Positions 34,464 through 46,130 of a stretch of DNA of 64,000 nucleotides are shown one piece after another. The position numbers and the translations under genes are program-made. The stretch's first letter is position 1. Each line of letters opens with the position of its first letter. The stretch is taken from contig JALGQZ010000005.1 in the NCBI GenBank assembly GCA_023105745.1, forward strand, positions 62,362,019 to 62,426,018, read 5' to 3'. The stretch comes from Austropuccinia psidii (lineage: Eukaryota; Basidiomycota; Pucciniomycetes; Pucciniales; Sphaerophragmiaceae). The notes under the pieces are model-generated. The model was given only the letters and a program-made list of their open reading frames with translations. It did not search any database and had not been told where the DNA came from.

Positions 34464-35708
34464 TCAGGCTTGTGGCCTTCTTTCATGTCTAAATCTTCTT
34501 AAGAGTTTATCTGAGTCAGGTATTTCTGATTCTGCCATCCATTCATCTTCATGTACTGGATTTCTATATCTGACAAGATATTCTCTTTGATTTTTACCCC
34601 TAAGTCTCCTTTCTTTAATGACTTTCTTTATCTTTCTGTCTTCATTCTGTTCCACAGGGGGCACAGTTAAAGGAGTTGGGTTCCTTAAAGGAAACAATTC
34701 TTTGTCAGCTGGTTGATAAGGTTTTATCAAGCTGACTGGAAATGTGGGGTGTTTATTTTCCAATTCACCACTCAATTCCACTTGAACTGCATTGGTTCCA
34801 TGTAAGGCAACAATAACAAAAGGTCCTACATAAGAATCTTTAAGTTTCTTTGGGCCTTTGATATTATTAAAATTCAAGGTTGAAACTAGAACTAAGTCCC
34901 CTACTTTGAAGTCTGGTACTTTATGACTCTTGTCCCACTTCTGTTTTGCATAATCAAAAGCATCATCCATACTTTGTTTTGCATGGTGTTTTACTTTATC
35001 AAGCATTAATTTAAAGCTGGAAGCTGTAGGATGAATGTCAATCAAGTCTTTCCTCAGTGTGTCTGCTGGGAGTCTTGGATTCCATCCTTTTTCTAACATA
35101 GCAGGAGTTTGTCCTGTGGAAGAATGGACTGATGTCTTGTATACCAATTCTAATGCAGGTATCAGAGTGCACCAGTCATGGGTAAAGCCATCTGAGTCTT
35201 TAAATTCTAATCCATAAGCACAAAATCTCCTGATCATGTCTTCTAAAGTTTGAATCATCCTCTCTGCTAGCCCATCTGTTTGAGGGTGATATGCTGTAGA
35301 GAATGATAACTTAGTCCCAAACAATCTATGAAGATTGGTCCAAAGTGCAGATGTGAACTTGGGGTCTCTGTCACTTATGATATTCTTAAATAACCCTGTA
35401 TGAGAAATAACTCTACTCCATAAAAGAAGAGCTGTATCCATAGCAGTGTCATCTTTATGACATGGTAAGAATATGGGAGTCTTGCTATATCTGTCTACAA
35501 TGACTAAACAAGCATTATAACTTTTGTCACCACTTGGAGGAAGTGCTGTGACCCAATCCATGTGAACAACTTCCCAAGGGGATTTTGGTTCTTGAATATG
35601 GATCATTAATCCAAATTTCTTGCCTGTACTCCTGTTTTGCTTTTTGGCATCTATCACAGGTATGGCAATATTCAATGGTTTCTTTTCTCCAAGATGGCCA
35701 CCATGCAC
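34464..35708 (-). CDS. pol: Element C copy 1: integrase core and chromodomain-like tail
   Basis: An open frame of about 414 codons with a GTG at its formal start and no natural ATG. It continues the upstream polyprotein after a 1-nt shift in the A run at about 35641-35644. Near residue 50 is MDWVTALP, near 112 SDRDPKFTS and near 147 the glutamate of [11 protein letters not shown], giving the integrase D-D-E triad. The C-terminal part (about 360-412) has the chromodomain-like block [16 protein letters not shown]. Comparison with B, where the HHCC domain and core read through in one frame, shows one extra A in C (4 versus 3 by inference). All three copies carry the same frame break. Confidence 0.88.
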   Translation of the reverse strand: MHGGHLGEKKPLNIAIPVIDAKKQNRSTGKKFGLMIHIQEPKSPWEVVHMDWVTALPPSGDKSYNACLVIVDRYSKTPIFLPCHKDDTAMDTALLLWSRVISHTGLFKNIISDRDPKFTSALWTNLHRLFGTKLSFSTAYHPQTDGLAERMIQTLEDMIRRFCAYGLEFKDSDGFTHDWCTLIPALELVYKTSVHSSTGQTPAMLEKGWNPRLPADTLRKDLIDIHPTASSFKLMLDKVKHHAKQSMDDAFDYAKQKWDKSHKVPDFKVGDLVLVSTLNFNNIKGPKKLKDSYVGPFVIVALHGTNAVQVELSGELENKHPTFPVSLIKPYQPADKELFPLRNPTPLTVPPVEQNEDRKIKKVIKERRLRGKNQREYLVRYRNPVHEDEWMAESEIPDSDKLLRRFRHERRPQA

Positions 35709-37662
35709 AGTTCTTCACCTTTTCAAGTGTTCTGTCTTCTGATAGGTGTCCAGAGTAAATGCTATCATGGCATTCATGAAGAATGGTATTGATGAGCAAT
35801 CTACTACACAATGTCATCACACAAGAATGTTTTGTTCTATGGTAAATAATCCCATCAAACAAGTGAAATCTTCCTTCAGAATAGGAATTTTTCCAAACTT
35901 CATCTAGTGTATTAACCAAAGATGTGTCTTTGCAGTCTTTATCCAATAAAGAAGTCAAGATATGGCAATTCTTGTCTTGTTTATAAGACTCTCTGACCTC
36001 TTCAAAGAATTCAGTCCCAATATCAGTTATGTTAATCCCTTCAATTGGAATCTGTGGTTCAGCTTCCAAAGGTACATAAGCTGGGTTATCAGGAGTGTTG
36101 GCTAAAGCCCATCTACTAAGTCCATCAGCATTTTTGTGAATGTTTCCTGCTTTATGAACTATAGTCATGTTTCCTCTATATTCTTGAATGGCTATTTGCC
36201 ATCGCAACATATGTCTGTTGGGAGTTTTCATGTTAAGAAGTGATTTCACGGCATTACAGTCAGTTATCACTTCAAAAACACTGCCATCAAGGTAATAGTG
36301 TAATTTCTCAAGTGCCCATACCAAACATAAGCACTCCATTTGGCTTGCACCATATCTGGCTTCTGTTGGTTTGATTTGTCTTGAGATATAACAAACTGGT
36401 CCTTCTGTAGGTTTGTCATCAATAATTTGGACTTGGTGTAGGGCTGCCCCTAATCCATCCCCACATGCATCAATGTACAATTTAAAAGGAATATTCCAGT
36501 CAGGCATGAGGAGTAAAGGTGCTTCTGTAAGGGCTTTCTTTATCTTCTCATAAGCTTTAATTCTTTCCTGTGTCATTTCAAATACAGTCTGTTGATCACA
36601 GATTCTATAAAGTGACTTGGCTAGAATTGCAAAATCTTTCAAGTGTTGCCTATAGTAACTAGCAAATCCAAGAAAAGACATCATTTCTTTTTTATTCTGG
36701 GGTATTGGCTTAAGTAACACTGCTGCTACTTTATTCTTGTCAATACCCAAGCTCAAACCAGAAACAACATGTCCTAATGCTTTGAGTTCTTCAAAACCAA
36801 AATTGCATTTCTTAAGTGAAATTTTCATGTTCACTTCTGCAACTTTATGAAGTACTCTTGCAAGTCTTTCAAGGTGCAAAGACCATGAGTCAGAAAATAT
36901 AATAATATCATCAATATAAATGATAAGCCATCCTTCAGACAATTCTGTGGGGAAGATGGTATTCATCATTCTTTGATAATGAGATGGAGCATTTTTAATG
37001 CCAAATGGCATTCTAAGATACTCATAAATACCACAGTGAGTGATAATTCTAAGTAATTTCCTAGCTTTAGGCGTCAAAACATTTTGATGGAAGCCTTTTA
37101 ATGCATCCATTGATGTTATATACTTGGCTTTAGACAATTGAGTCAAGGTTTCTTGGATCCTAGGGATTGGATACCTATCTGGAACTGTGTAGGTATTCAA
37201 AGCTCTAAAATCTCCAACCATTCTTGACTTATCACTATGCCATGCAATAATAACAGGTGTTGTCACTTCAACTTCCTCATTATGGCCTACTTTCCTTAGC
37301 ACACCAAGTTGGATCAACTCTTGGATATGTTTTTCCAAGGCCTCTCTAGCTCTGGGACTGGCTGGATAAGCTGGTCTTCTAAGTACTGGAGGATATGGTC
37401 TATCAATATTAAGAGTAATATCAATTTCATGTCCCCTTATAGCGCCTAATGGTTCATTATCAGATGCAAATGCATTATTGTATGTATATAATACATCAAT
37501 AAGTTCATTCCTCATCTTTGGTGACAATGATGGATTAATTTGTGCTTCAACAAGTTGTTTAGACACAAATTCATCTTTGTAAGTATCTTTGACAGAAGAT
37601 ACTACAGATATCTGTTTTGGCATATTGGAGAAAGCAAATTTTTTGCCTTTTGTTATCTCCAA
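35527..37662 (-). CDS. pol: Element C copy 1: RT, RNase H and integrase zinc domain
   Basis: An open frame of about 711 codons, formally beginning at TTG. Upstream protease coding is in another frame and joins it near 37640. RT motifs are [27 protein letters not shown] and the YIDD active site near residue 249. RNase H runs from [13 protein letters not shown] (near 397) through [10 protein letters not shown] to NADGLSRW. The integrase zinc-binding HHCC domain ([17 protein letters not shown] to CDRCQK) is near 650-695. After CQKAKQ the frame shifts, so the last 30 or so residues are out-of-frame tail. All RT and RNase H residues I can check are intact. Confidence 0.9.
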   Translation of the reverse strand: MEITKGKKFAFSNMPKQISVVSSVKDTYKDEFVSKQLVEAQINPSLSPKMRNELIDVLYTYNNAFASDNEPLGAIRGHEIDITLNIDRPYPPVLRRPAYPASPRAREALEKHIQELIQLGVLRKVGHNEEVEVTTPVIIAWHSDKSRMVGDFRALNTYTVPDRYPIPRIQETLTQLSKAKYITSMDALKGFHQNVLTPKARKLLRIITHCGIYEYLRMPFGIKNAPSHYQRMMNTIFPTELSEGWLIIYIDDIIIFSDSWSLHLERLARVLHKVAEVNMKISLKKCNFGFEELKALGHVVSGLSLGIDKNKVAAVLLKPIPQNKKEMMSFLGFASYYRQHLKDFAILAKSLYRICDQQTVFEMTQERIKAYEKIKKALTEAPLLLMPDWNIPFKLYIDACGDGLGAALHQVQIIDDKPTEGPVCYISRQIKPTEARYGASQMECLCLVWALEKLHYYLDGSVFEVITDCNAVKSLLNMKTPNRHMLRWQIAIQEYRGNMTIVHKAGNIHKNADGLSRWALANTPDNPAYVPLEAEPQIPIEGINITDIGTEFFEEVRESYKQDKNCHILTSLLDKDCKDTSLVNTLDEVWKNSYSEGRFHLFDGIIYHRTKHSCVMTLCSRLLINTILHECHDSIYSGHLSEDRTLEKVKNCAWWPSWRKETIEYCHTCDRCQKAKQEYRQEIWINDPYSRTKIPLGSCSHGLGHSTSSKW

Positions 37663-40168
37663 TTGTGAAATATCTGTCTTTATGGTTATTTATATCAATA
37701 CCATAAATATTCAAGTAATCATTTCCAAGAATGATATGCTGAGATGTACAATTATCCATTACTACAATCTCAGTTTTCATTCTTACACTTCCTGCTGGAT
37801 GTGGGAATACAATATTAGTATCCAATATGCCCAAGGGGTACATATTGTTACTGGCACTACTGAACTGTACACCTTCTATTGGTAATAGATGGTTTTTCCA
37901 TTCAGGAAGTATAATTTGGAGATAATCCTTGCCAATACAAGTGCAAAATGCCCCTGTATCCAGATTTACTTTGGCTTCAATATCACCCATTAGAACTGAT
38001 GTGATACAGGATGCTCCAGCAGTGTAACCCTTTCCTCTAGCAGGTTTTGTTTTACACATTCTGGCATCTTGGATATTGATCAGGTTGTAGCAATCCTCAC
38101 TGTACTGTGGCAAGTGGGTATGGACTTCTGTGACCTCAAAGAAAGCTGAAATGTTTTCAATGGGATAGTCCTCTACTGGTGTATCTTCAGAGACTGCAGA
38201 ATCTTGATCAGACTCTTCTTTCTCTTCAGTACACTGAATGTCTTCAATGATTTGAACTTCATTGATCTTTGTCTTCTTAGGGCAAGTGTTGGCTAAATGT
38301 GAAGTACTTCCACATTTATGACACTTCAAGACAGGTCTTTCTGGTCTTCTTTCCTCTCTAGGAATCTTTGAGACTATTTTGGACTCTATTGGGTTTCTAA
38401 CCCAAGTTTTACCAATTCTTGTTCTGGTAATGATATCTTCCATAGCATTAATGTAGTCCTCTGTTGAACAGGGTTCCACACATCTGCTTTTGATAGCATG
38501 TTCCAGTTCTCCTCCACACTTTCTTAATATTTTCATATTAATCATAGTGTCAGACATATCTGGGTGTAAAGCAGATAATCTGTCTTTTTGTTTGAAGAAC
38601 CAAGTAAGTGGTTTGTCTTTTTCTGAGTTAAAAATGGCACTTTCAAAAGCATTCTCCATTTTAAACCTCCAAGAATTATTGGCCCATTTGGTAATCACTT
38701 CAGATTTCCACCAAGACCAGTCATGTCTTCCATGATCCATTCTCATCTTGTAATACCATTTCTTTGCAGTCTTGGTAAACAAACAATGTAATTTTCCTAC
38801 TATGATTTCATCAGGTATATTAAAGTCTTCTTGCAACATATCAATAGTCCTGATGAATTCAATATGGTTGTATTCTCCTTCACCAGAGAATGTTGGCCAT
38901 TCTTCTAATTTGGGAATATCCTTTGCAGAAATAACATTCTCTCCTAAGAATGGAGTCAAACTTTCTTTGACAGAAAGTTTTTCTTCAGTCAAAGGTGTAG
39001 AATGTCTTGGCATATGTGGTTCATGATTCTTATGAATTTGCTCCACACTTGCAATTATTTCATTCTTCAATTTCTGCCTTTCACTGTCACTTTTTGCTAA
39101 ATGTATAGCAAATTGATTGGTGTTCTTAACTATTTGTAAGACATGGTCTTCAAGAGTTTTAAGTCTATCATTTACTTTAAAGATGGAAAGATCCTCTGTG
39201 TCATTATTTTGACATTGGTTCTCAATTCTTTCACAAGCATTGCTAATTGACTCAAGGGTGACAGTTGTCAATTTATGCCAATCAGAATGTTGCTTGTCAT
39301 TTTTCTTTAAATCATTGATGTCTAATGTAATTTGCTTTAACTTCGACTCAAGTTTGCCAATTTCTACACTAATACTTCTATGTACATCATTTATTTGCGT
39401 GGAAAAGTCCTGTTCATCCTTTCCTGCTCTTTGGCTGTGAATTCCATAAGAGTTCTGGCCATATTGAAGACACTGTCCACGGCTGAAGGCTCCAATCTGG
39501 GGATCCTGTACCCTTGTGGGTAAGGTCTGTGCCAATTGGCTTTGCCTTTGCCCTTGCCTTGATGGTTCTTGGGACCTCTCTGTTTCTTTTGAGGTCCTTT
39601 GGGCTTGTCCTTGGATGCTTCTGGAGCTGGTTTGGAGCTGGTAGATGCCACTGGTGCCTCTGTCTCCAAAGTTGGAGTCATTTCCAATTCTTTCTTCTGG
39701 TCTATGGATAAAAGACTCTGGTTCTTCAACCAATTCTTTATCTTTTTGACCTTGTCTTTGCAAGACAGGGGGCTCCAACCTCCTAAGAGTTCTATGGTCT
39801 TCTCCTGACCCAGAAAGCTCTTGATGTGTAAGTAGGAGTTCATGGCCCCCTGCCAAAGGCTTGGGCAGATTTCCCACTCCTCTTCTTTGGCTGCTCTGAA
39901 CCAATTTTTGTACTGGCTCTGATATATTTCTATTGCTGCCACTTGAAAATGGTTCAGCCCTGGAAATATTATCATAAATTAGTTCAGGCTCAGAATTCAC
40001 GTCAAAATCTGTTGGTACAGACCTTGGGGAATGGGGGGCAACTCTGGCATCCTCCAGATGTGCCTTTCTTGTGGAAGATTTGGCACTTCTGGATTTGGTC
40101 TTGCCTCTTCCTTGTCCACATCCATCTGGTTGGACTGAATAGTTGCTTCCATTTCTGGTATGCACCAT
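37571..40168 (-). CDS. gag: Element C copy 1: gag and protease
   Basis: The frame formally opens at a GTG (40174), but the first ATG is at 40168 ([15 protein letters not shown]), giving about 865 residues. Residues 1-260 are low-complexity, overlapping ORF0. Residues about 270-380 look coiled-coil forming ([20 protein letters not shown]). A capsid-like core with conserved Trp follows (about 425-585, [33 protein letters not shown]). The CCHC zinc knuckle [14 protein letters not shown] is near 616-629. An aspartic protease with DTG near 737 ([11 protein letters not shown]) is in the same frame, unlike in element B. After GDNKRQK the frame goes wrong in an A6 run (37639-37644), and the last 20 or so residues are out-of-frame tail. 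The ATG lies inside the ORF0 intron. Confidence 0.88.
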   Translation of the reverse strand: MVHTRNGSNYSVQPDGCGQGRGKTKSRSAKSSTRKAHLEDARVAPHSPRSVPTDFDVNSEPELIYDNISRAEPFSSGSNRNISEPVQKLVQSSQRRGVGNLPKPLAGGHELLLTHQELSGSGEDHRTLRRLEPPVLQRQGQKDKELVEEPESFIHRPEERIGNDSNFGDRGTSGIYQLQTSSRSIQGQAQRTSKETERSQEPSRQGQRQSQLAQTLPTRVQDPQIGAFSRGQCLQYGQNSYGIHSQRAGKDEQDFSTQINDVHRSISVEIGKLESKLKQITLDINDLKKNDKQHSDWHKLTTVTLESISNACERIENQCQNNDTEDLSIFKVNDRLKTLEDHVLQIVKNTNQFAIHLAKSDSERQKLKNEIIASVEQIHKNHEPHMPRHSTPLTEEKLSVKESLTPFLGENVISAKDIPKLEEWPTFSGEGEYNHIEFIRTIDMLQEDFNIPDEIIVGKLHCLFTKTAKKWYYKMRMDHGRHDWSWWKSEVITKWANNSWRFKMENAFESAIFNSEKDKPLTWFFKQKDRLSALHPDMSDTMINMKILRKCGGELEHAIKSRCVEPCSTEDYINAMEDIITRTRIGKTWVRNPIESKIVSKIPREERRPERPVLKCHKCGSTSHLANTCPKKTKINEVQIIEDIQCTEEKEESDQDSAVSEDTPVEDYPIENISAFFEVTEVHTHLPQYSEDCYNLINIQDARMCKTKPARGKGYTAGASCITSVLMGDIEAKVNLDTGAFCTCIGKDYLQIILPEWKNHLLPIEGVQFSSASNNMYPLGILDTNIVFPHPAGSVRMKTEIVVMDNCTSQHIILGNDYLNIYGIDINNHKDRYFTIGDNKRQKICFLQYAKTDICSIFCQRYLQR

Positions 40169-40378
40169 TTTCACGTCAATTTAAAGATAAAAGGTGAAAA
40201 TATAAGATAAAATACACACCTTTTGGTGGTAATTTAGCTTTTTCTGAGCTGAATAAGGTGCCTCTTTTAGCAATCTGCACCTCAATACTGTCTTCAGATT
40301 CTGCTTCTGAAGATTCTGGACTAGTGATATATCTTTTACTGAGTCTGTTGCCAGCTGCACAGTATTTGATTAAAGACA
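39391..40378 (-). CDS. Element C copy 1 ORF0: spliced frame overlapping gag
   Basis: Exon 40378-40220 and exon 39959-39391 are joined over a candidate 260-nt intron with donor AAAAG|GTGTGT, acceptor ATTTCCAG|GG and branch-like ACTAAT about 20 nt upstream. The junction is phase 1, as in B. About 242 residues result if the start ATG is made by joining an upstream exon ending in A to TG at 40378. The second exon has an aromatic-rich domain ([20 protein letters not shown], then GGWSP), a long Lys/Pro/Gln-rich linker and a short C-terminal helix ([18 protein letters not shown]). It aligns in spacing and key residues with B's ORF0. The gag frame reads the same DNA as low-complexity sequence. The single body-1 difference (C at 40249 versus T in bodies 2 and 3) changes Ser to Asn here. 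No known function. Confidence 0.58.
39960..40219 (-). other. Candidate ORF0 intron, element C copy 1
   Basis: A 260-nt interval from GTGTGT to TTTCCAG, containing the gag ATG at 40168. Equivalent intervals are 48428-48687 and 56896-57155 in copies 2 and 3. Confidence 0.52.
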
Positions 40379-41392
40379 CTAAAAGAAATTATAAAAGAGA
40401 AAAAATTATTTTTTATACTTTTTAAAATATTTTTAAAGATTTTTTATAAGTTTTATATTTTTTTTAATATTAAAAAAATTATTCTTTTTAAAGAAAAAAA
40501 ATTAAAATTTAAGATTTTGAATGAAAATTAATTCAGAGTAACTCAAAGAATAATTTTATAAGTTTTTGGATGTGAAAAAGCCACGTGTAAAAACAATATA
40601 AAATTAAACCAAATTCCTCAATGAAAAAGATTTTAAAACAATTTCAAAAATAAAAATATTTTTAACTCCAAATTGAAAGAAAAAAAATTAATTAAATTAA
40701 TATATTTTAGAGCTTAAAAATATATTAATTAAGGGTACAAGGTTCAAAAAACACGGCCAGGCCCCCAAATGTAAGATGTGGTAGGTATGGTGGTTTTTTG
40801 AACACAAAAAATGAAGTCTAGAATATGATTAAAGCCAAGTCTATGGATAAAATCACGGCCAGGCCCCCAAATGTAAGATGTGACTATGAAACTGATGATA
40901 ATATTACTATTAATCAACAGTACTATGTCTGTTCTTATGAAATATAATAATAAAAAATTATTATAACCACAATTAAATAATTATAAAATTATTTCTTTCA
41001 CGTGTTATACACTACTAGTGATCATAACAGTGAGCAGTAATTGTCTACAAGAATCAATTACAAGAAGAATTTAATAAAAAACTTCTTTTATTAAAATAAT
41101 AAAATTATTTTAATATATAATTATCTTTTACAAGAATAATTATAAGATAATTCTTGAAGAAAACTATTACTAGAGAAAAACTTTAAGAATTAAAGATAAA
41201 AGACTCACTAATACTCCAAAGAACTTATTGATAATAAAAGTAGAGAAATTTGACGTGGAATTGTGGATTTAAGGGATCAAAAGGATTTATAACAGTATTA
41301 CAACAATATATAGTTGGATTCTATGATTTCACGTCTTTCTGATTGATTCTGAAAGAATTAAAACACTTAAGAATAGTTGAACTAATACTTAC
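40379..41392 (-). other. Candidate leader intron 1, element C copy 1
   Basis: The sense 5' LTR (LTR2) contains CAACAA|GTAAGT with the donor at 41392-41391. A pyrimidine-rich acceptor TTTCTTTTAG ends at 40379 and is followed by TG. Joining gives CAACAATGTC, an ATG with A at position -3. The interval removes the LTR end and the primer-binding-like sites. Its inner part (40381-40740) is AT-rich noncoding leader and holds an inverted repeat with 14-bp arms at 40695-40708 / 40717-40730. Equivalent intervals are 48847-49860 and 57315-58328. Confidence 0.42.
40752..40871 (-). other. Duplicated primer-binding-like site, copy 1
   Basis: On the minus strand the LTR terminus CACATCTTACA is followed at 40871-40854 by TTTGGGGGCCTGGCCGTG. 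The same LTR-end plus site combination recurs about 102 bp further in, with the second site at 40769-40752 preceded by CCACATCTTACA. The duplicates in copies 2 and 3 are at 49220-49339 and 57688-57807. The site sequence equals that of element B. Confidence 0.75.
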
Positions 41393-42790
41393 TTGTTGGT
41401 AATAAAGATTTAATAAATTTATAAGATGATGATACGGAAAAAACAGCAAGAAGAGGCTTCTTTTAAGTCAATAACAGCTCACAGAGGCGTGCCATGGAGC
41501 AAACTGAAAAACCAGTGAGTGAGAAAACAATAAACCTTTTTGGATTATTGATTGCATCATCTGTTGTCATGTAAGATTATCATAATTACTTAATTGATGC
41601 TTTTACGTGACTACCAACCCCAATATGGTTAAGAATAAAAGGAGTAACACTTGTAAATCTTCTTTTATTCTAAAATAATCATTGATTTCTCAAAGTTATC
41701 AATGTTATTGCCAATTTCATCACAGGTTGTAATTACTGTGAATTTTTGAAGATTCAGTGTTTCACGTAGAATATCCAAAAATGGACTGTAAGTAAAACTT
41801 TTAATTTTACTAGTAAAACTGTAATTCCTTTTGGTTGTACCATAGATAATACAGTTCTCCTTTAATCCTGAAAGTTTCAGAAGGATTCATTAAGAATTGT
41901 ATTTTTAATGAATTTTTGAAGGTTTTACCTCATTTCTACGTAGAATTGCAAATAGCAGTGTTTTGCTGGTTGCTATGAGGTAAATCAATGAATATGGGTC
42001 CCAAAAGGGTTTTAATTACTCTTTTGGGGTTTATCCATGGAAAGTCATTAGTAATTGACATGGTTACAGGAGTGTAAGTAGCTCATTACCTCCTTGGCAC
42101 GTCAAAATAGCAGGTTATTTGCTATTTTCTGATGTTTTACAGTAGTTGCAACTTGGTAACCAAGTTCCCAAAGAGTTTTAGTTTACCAATTGGGCCAAGA
42201 TGAGCCATGGATCCAAGCTCTGGAGCTATCCACGCCTCTGAGGCCTCAGAAGTTGGGTACCCTGGCTCTCTTTGATGTCTTTTGTCCCCCTTGCCTATTT
42301 TTTACGTCAAAATAGTAATTTAAGCTTAAAGTGAGATATCCACTATGGGTGTACCAAAAGTCCATGTAAGAATACCATGATATTAAGTGCTCAAAACATG
42401 CATAACACTATTCTTAGTGTATATGTAACATGGGATTTCTCACTTTCCCATTATTTTGGCTAAAAATCAAGAAAAACAAAAATTTTCACGGATCTTTTAT
42501 GTGGTATTAATGATGTGGTATTGAAGTATTTTCCATTTTACCACCTCAAATACTTAAATTGAGCTTATTCACTCTATGGAGCTACCCTAGGTGAATTTTT
42601 GTGTAGAATCCAAATCTGGTCTTAAATCCATGGATTTACTTACTCAATAAAAAGTTATTCATCTTTTTCTGAAATTGAAAATGATGAATTTTGGATATAT
42701 GCATGACTTATGAGTTGTGCATAATTCAAAATCTCTTTTTAAGATAATTGTGGCCTATTTGGGTATGTAAAATATACCTCAAGGCTCACA
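40872..42790 (-). repeat. Element C LTR2
   Basis: 1,919 bp. At the three variable sites it has C (41023), A (42368) and G (offset 1599), combining the LTR4 state on the left with the LTR1 state on the right. It serves as 5' LTR of body 1 and 3' LTR of body 2. Confidence 0.95.
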
Positions 42791-42931
42791 TTCCCTCCCA
42801 CCAAAAAATAAAATTGTATTACAATTTTATTAGTGATAAAAGAATAAGGCCCAAAAAGGGGGTTAATGTCCACTGTCCAACCTCTTCGCATTACTCAGAT
42901 CAAGTAATTTAAAGCACATTTATAGACATAT

Positions 42932-44176
42932 TCAGGCTTGTGGCCTTCTTTCATGTCTAAATCTTCTTAAGAGTTTATCTGAGTCAGGTATTTCTGATTC
43001 TGCCATCCATTCATCTTCATGTACTGGATTTCTATATCTGACAAGATATTCTCTTTGATTTTTACCCCTAAGTCTCCTTTCTTTAATGACTTTCTTTATC
43101 TTTCTGTCTTCATTCTGTTCCACAGGGGGCACAGTTAAAGGAGTTGGGTTCCTTAAAGGAAACAATTCTTTGTCAGCTGGTTGATAAGGTTTTATCAAGC
43201 TGACTGGAAATGTGGGGTGTTTATTTTCCAATTCACCACTCAATTCCACTTGAACTGCATTGGTTCCATGTAAGGCAACAATAACAAAAGGTCCTACATA
43301 AGAATCTTTAAGTTTCTTTGGGCCTTTGATATTATTAAAATTCAAGGTTGAAACTAGAACTAAGTCCCCTACTTTGAAGTCTGGTACTTTATGACTCTTG
43401 TCCCACTTCTGTTTTGCATAATCAAAAGCATCATCCATACTTTGTTTTGCATGGTGTTTTACTTTATCAAGCATTAATTTAAAGCTGGAAGCTGTAGGAT
43501 GAATGTCAATCAAGTCTTTCCTCAGTGTGTCTGCTGGGAGTCTTGGATTCCATCCTTTTTCTAACATAGCAGGAGTTTGTCCTGTGGAAGAATGGACTGA
43601 TGTCTTGTATACCAATTCTAATGCAGGTATCAGAGTGCACCAGTCATGGGTAAAGCCATCTGAGTCTTTAAATTCTAATCCATAAGCACAAAATCTCCTG
43701 ATCATGTCTTCTAAAGTTTGAATCATCCTCTCTGCTAGCCCATCTGTTTGAGGGTGATATGCTGTAGAGAATGATAACTTAGTCCCAAACAATCTATGAA
43801 GATTGGTCCAAAGTGCAGATGTGAACTTGGGGTCTCTGTCACTTATGATATTCTTAAATAACCCTGTATGAGAAATAACTCTACTCCATAAAAGAAGAGC
43901 TGTATCCATAGCAGTGTCATCTTTATGACATGGTAAGAATATGGGAGTCTTGCTATATCTGTCTACAATGACTAAACAAGCATTATAACTTTTGTCACCA
44001 CTTGGAGGAAGTGCTGTGACCCAATCCATGTGAACAACTTCCCAAGGGGATTTTGGTTCTTGAATATGGATCATTAATCCAAATTTCTTGCCTGTACTCC
44101 TGTTTTGCTTTTTGGCATCTATCACAGGTATGGCAATATTCAATGGTTTCTTTTCTCCAAGATGGCCACCATGCAC
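42932..44176 (-). CDS. pol: Element C copy 2: integrase core and chromodomain-like tail
   Basis: The predicted protein is identical to copy 1 (34464-35708), including the missing ATG and the upstream 1-nt frame break. Confidence 0.88.
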   Translation of the reverse strand: MHGGHLGEKKPLNIAIPVIDAKKQNRSTGKKFGLMIHIQEPKSPWEVVHMDWVTALPPSGDKSYNACLVIVDRYSKTPIFLPCHKDDTAMDTALLLWSRVISHTGLFKNIISDRDPKFTSALWTNLHRLFGTKLSFSTAYHPQTDGLAERMIQTLEDMIRRFCAYGLEFKDSDGFTHDWCTLIPALELVYKTSVHSSTGQTPAMLEKGWNPRLPADTLRKDLIDIHPTASSFKLMLDKVKHHAKQSMDDAFDYAKQKWDKSHKVPDFKVGDLVLVSTLNFNNIKGPKKLKDSYVGPFVIVALHGTNAVQVELSGELENKHPTFPVSLIKPYQPADKELFPLRNPTPLTVPPVEQNEDRKIKKVIKERRLRGKNQREYLVRYRNPVHEDEWMAESEIPDSDKLLRRFRHERRPQA

Positions 44177-46130
44177 AGTTCTTCACCTTTTCAAGTGTTC
44201 TGTCTTCTGATAGGTGTCCAGAGTAAATGCTATCATGGCATTCATGAAGAATGGTATTGATGAGCAATCTACTACACAATGTCATCACACAAGAATGTTT
44301 TGTTCTATGGTAAATAATCCCATCAAACAAGTGAAATCTTCCTTCAGAATAGGAATTTTTCCAAACTTCATCTAGTGTATTAACCAAAGATGTGTCTTTG
44401 CAGTCTTTATCCAATAAAGAAGTCAAGATATGGCAATTCTTGTCTTGTTTATAAGACTCTCTGACCTCTTCAAAGAATTCAGTCCCAATATCAGTTATGT
44501 TAATCCCTTCAATTGGAATCTGTGGTTCAGCTTCCAAAGGTACATAAGCTGGGTTATCAGGAGTGTTGGCTAAAGCCCATCTACTAAGTCCATCAGCATT
44601 TTTGTGAATGTTTCCTGCTTTATGAACTATAGTCATGTTTCCTCTATATTCTTGAATGGCTATTTGCCATCGCAACATATGTCTGTTGGGAGTTTTCATG
44701 TTAAGAAGTGATTTCACGGCATTACAGTCAGTTATCACTTCAAAAACACTGCCATCAAGGTAATAGTGTAATTTCTCAAGTGCCCATACCAAACATAAGC
44801 ACTCCATTTGGCTTGCACCATATCTGGCTTCTGTTGGTTTGATTTGTCTTGAGATATAACAAACTGGTCCTTCTGTAGGTTTGTCATCAATAATTTGGAC
44901 TTGGTGTAGGGCTGCCCCTAATCCATCCCCACATGCATCAATGTACAATTTAAAAGGAATATTCCAGTCAGGCATGAGGAGTAAAGGTGCTTCTGTAAGG
45001 GCTTTCTTTATCTTCTCATAAGCTTTAATTCTTTCCTGTGTCATTTCAAATACAGTCTGTTGATCACAGATTCTATAAAGTGACTTGGCTAGAATTGCAA
45101 AATCTTTCAAGTGTTGCCTATAGTAACTAGCAAATCCAAGAAAAGACATCATTTCTTTTTTATTCTGGGGTATTGGCTTAAGTAACACTGCTGCTACTTT
45201 ATTCTTGTCAATACCCAAGCTCAAACCAGAAACAACATGTCCTAATGCTTTGAGTTCTTCAAAACCAAAATTGCATTTCTTAAGTGAAATTTTCATGTTC
45301 ACTTCTGCAACTTTATGAAGTACTCTTGCAAGTCTTTCAAGGTGCAAAGACCATGAGTCAGAAAATATAATAATATCATCAATATAAATGATAAGCCATC
45401 CTTCAGACAATTCTGTGGGGAAGATGGTATTCATCATTCTTTGATAATGAGATGGAGCATTTTTAATGCCAAATGGCATTCTAAGATACTCATAAATACC
45501 ACAGTGAGTGATAATTCTAAGTAATTTCCTAGCTTTAGGCGTCAAAACATTTTGATGGAAGCCTTTTAATGCATCCATTGATGTTATATACTTGGCTTTA
45601 GACAATTGAGTCAAGGTTTCTTGGATCCTAGGGATTGGATACCTATCTGGAACTGTGTAGGTATTCAAAGCTCTAAAATCTCCAACCATTCTTGACTTAT
45701 CACTATGCCATGCAATAATAACAGGTGTTGTCACTTCAACTTCCTCATTATGGCCTACTTTCCTTAGCACACCAAGTTGGATCAACTCTTGGATATGTTT
45801 TTCCAAGGCCTCTCTAGCTCTGGGACTGGCTGGATAAGCTGGTCTTCTAAGTACTGGAGGATATGGTCTATCAATATTAAGAGTAATATCAATTTCATGT
45901 CCCCTTATAGCGCCTAATGGTTCATTATCAGATGCAAATGCATTATTGTATGTATATAATACATCAATAAGTTCATTCCTCATCTTTGGTGACAATGATG
46001 GATTAATTTGTGCTTCAACAAGTTGTTTAGACACAAATTCATCTTTGTAAGTATCTTTGACAGAAGATACTACAGATATCTGTTTTGGCATATTGGAGAA
46101 AGCAAATTTTTTGCCTTTTGTTATCTCCAA
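43995..46130 (-). CDS. pol: Element C copy 2: RT, RNase H and integrase zinc domain
   Basis: Identical in translation to copy 1 (35527-37662), with YIDD and all RNase H motifs present and the same frame breaks at both ends. Confidence 0.9.
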   Translation of the reverse strand: MEITKGKKFAFSNMPKQISVVSSVKDTYKDEFVSKQLVEAQINPSLSPKMRNELIDVLYTYNNAFASDNEPLGAIRGHEIDITLNIDRPYPPVLRRPAYPASPRAREALEKHIQELIQLGVLRKVGHNEEVEVTTPVIIAWHSDKSRMVGDFRALNTYTVPDRYPIPRIQETLTQLSKAKYITSMDALKGFHQNVLTPKARKLLRIITHCGIYEYLRMPFGIKNAPSHYQRMMNTIFPTELSEGWLIIYIDDIIIFSDSWSLHLERLARVLHKVAEVNMKISLKKCNFGFEELKALGHVVSGLSLGIDKNKVAAVLLKPIPQNKKEMMSFLGFASYYRQHLKDFAILAKSLYRICDQQTVFEMTQERIKAYEKIKKALTEAPLLLMPDWNIPFKLYIDACGDGLGAALHQVQIIDDKPTEGPVCYISRQIKPTEARYGASQMECLCLVWALEKLHYYLDGSVFEVITDCNAVKSLLNMKTPNRHMLRWQIAIQEYRGNMTIVHKAGNIHKNADGLSRWALANTPDNPAYVPLEAEPQIPIEGINITDIGTEFFEEVRESYKQDKNCHILTSLLDKDCKDTSLVNTLDEVWKNSYSEGRFHLFDGIIYHRTKHSCVMTLCSRLLINTILHECHDSIYSGHLSEDRTLEKVKNCAWWPSWRKETIEYCHTCDRCQKAKQEYRQEIWINDPYSRTKIPLGSCSHGLGHSTSSKW

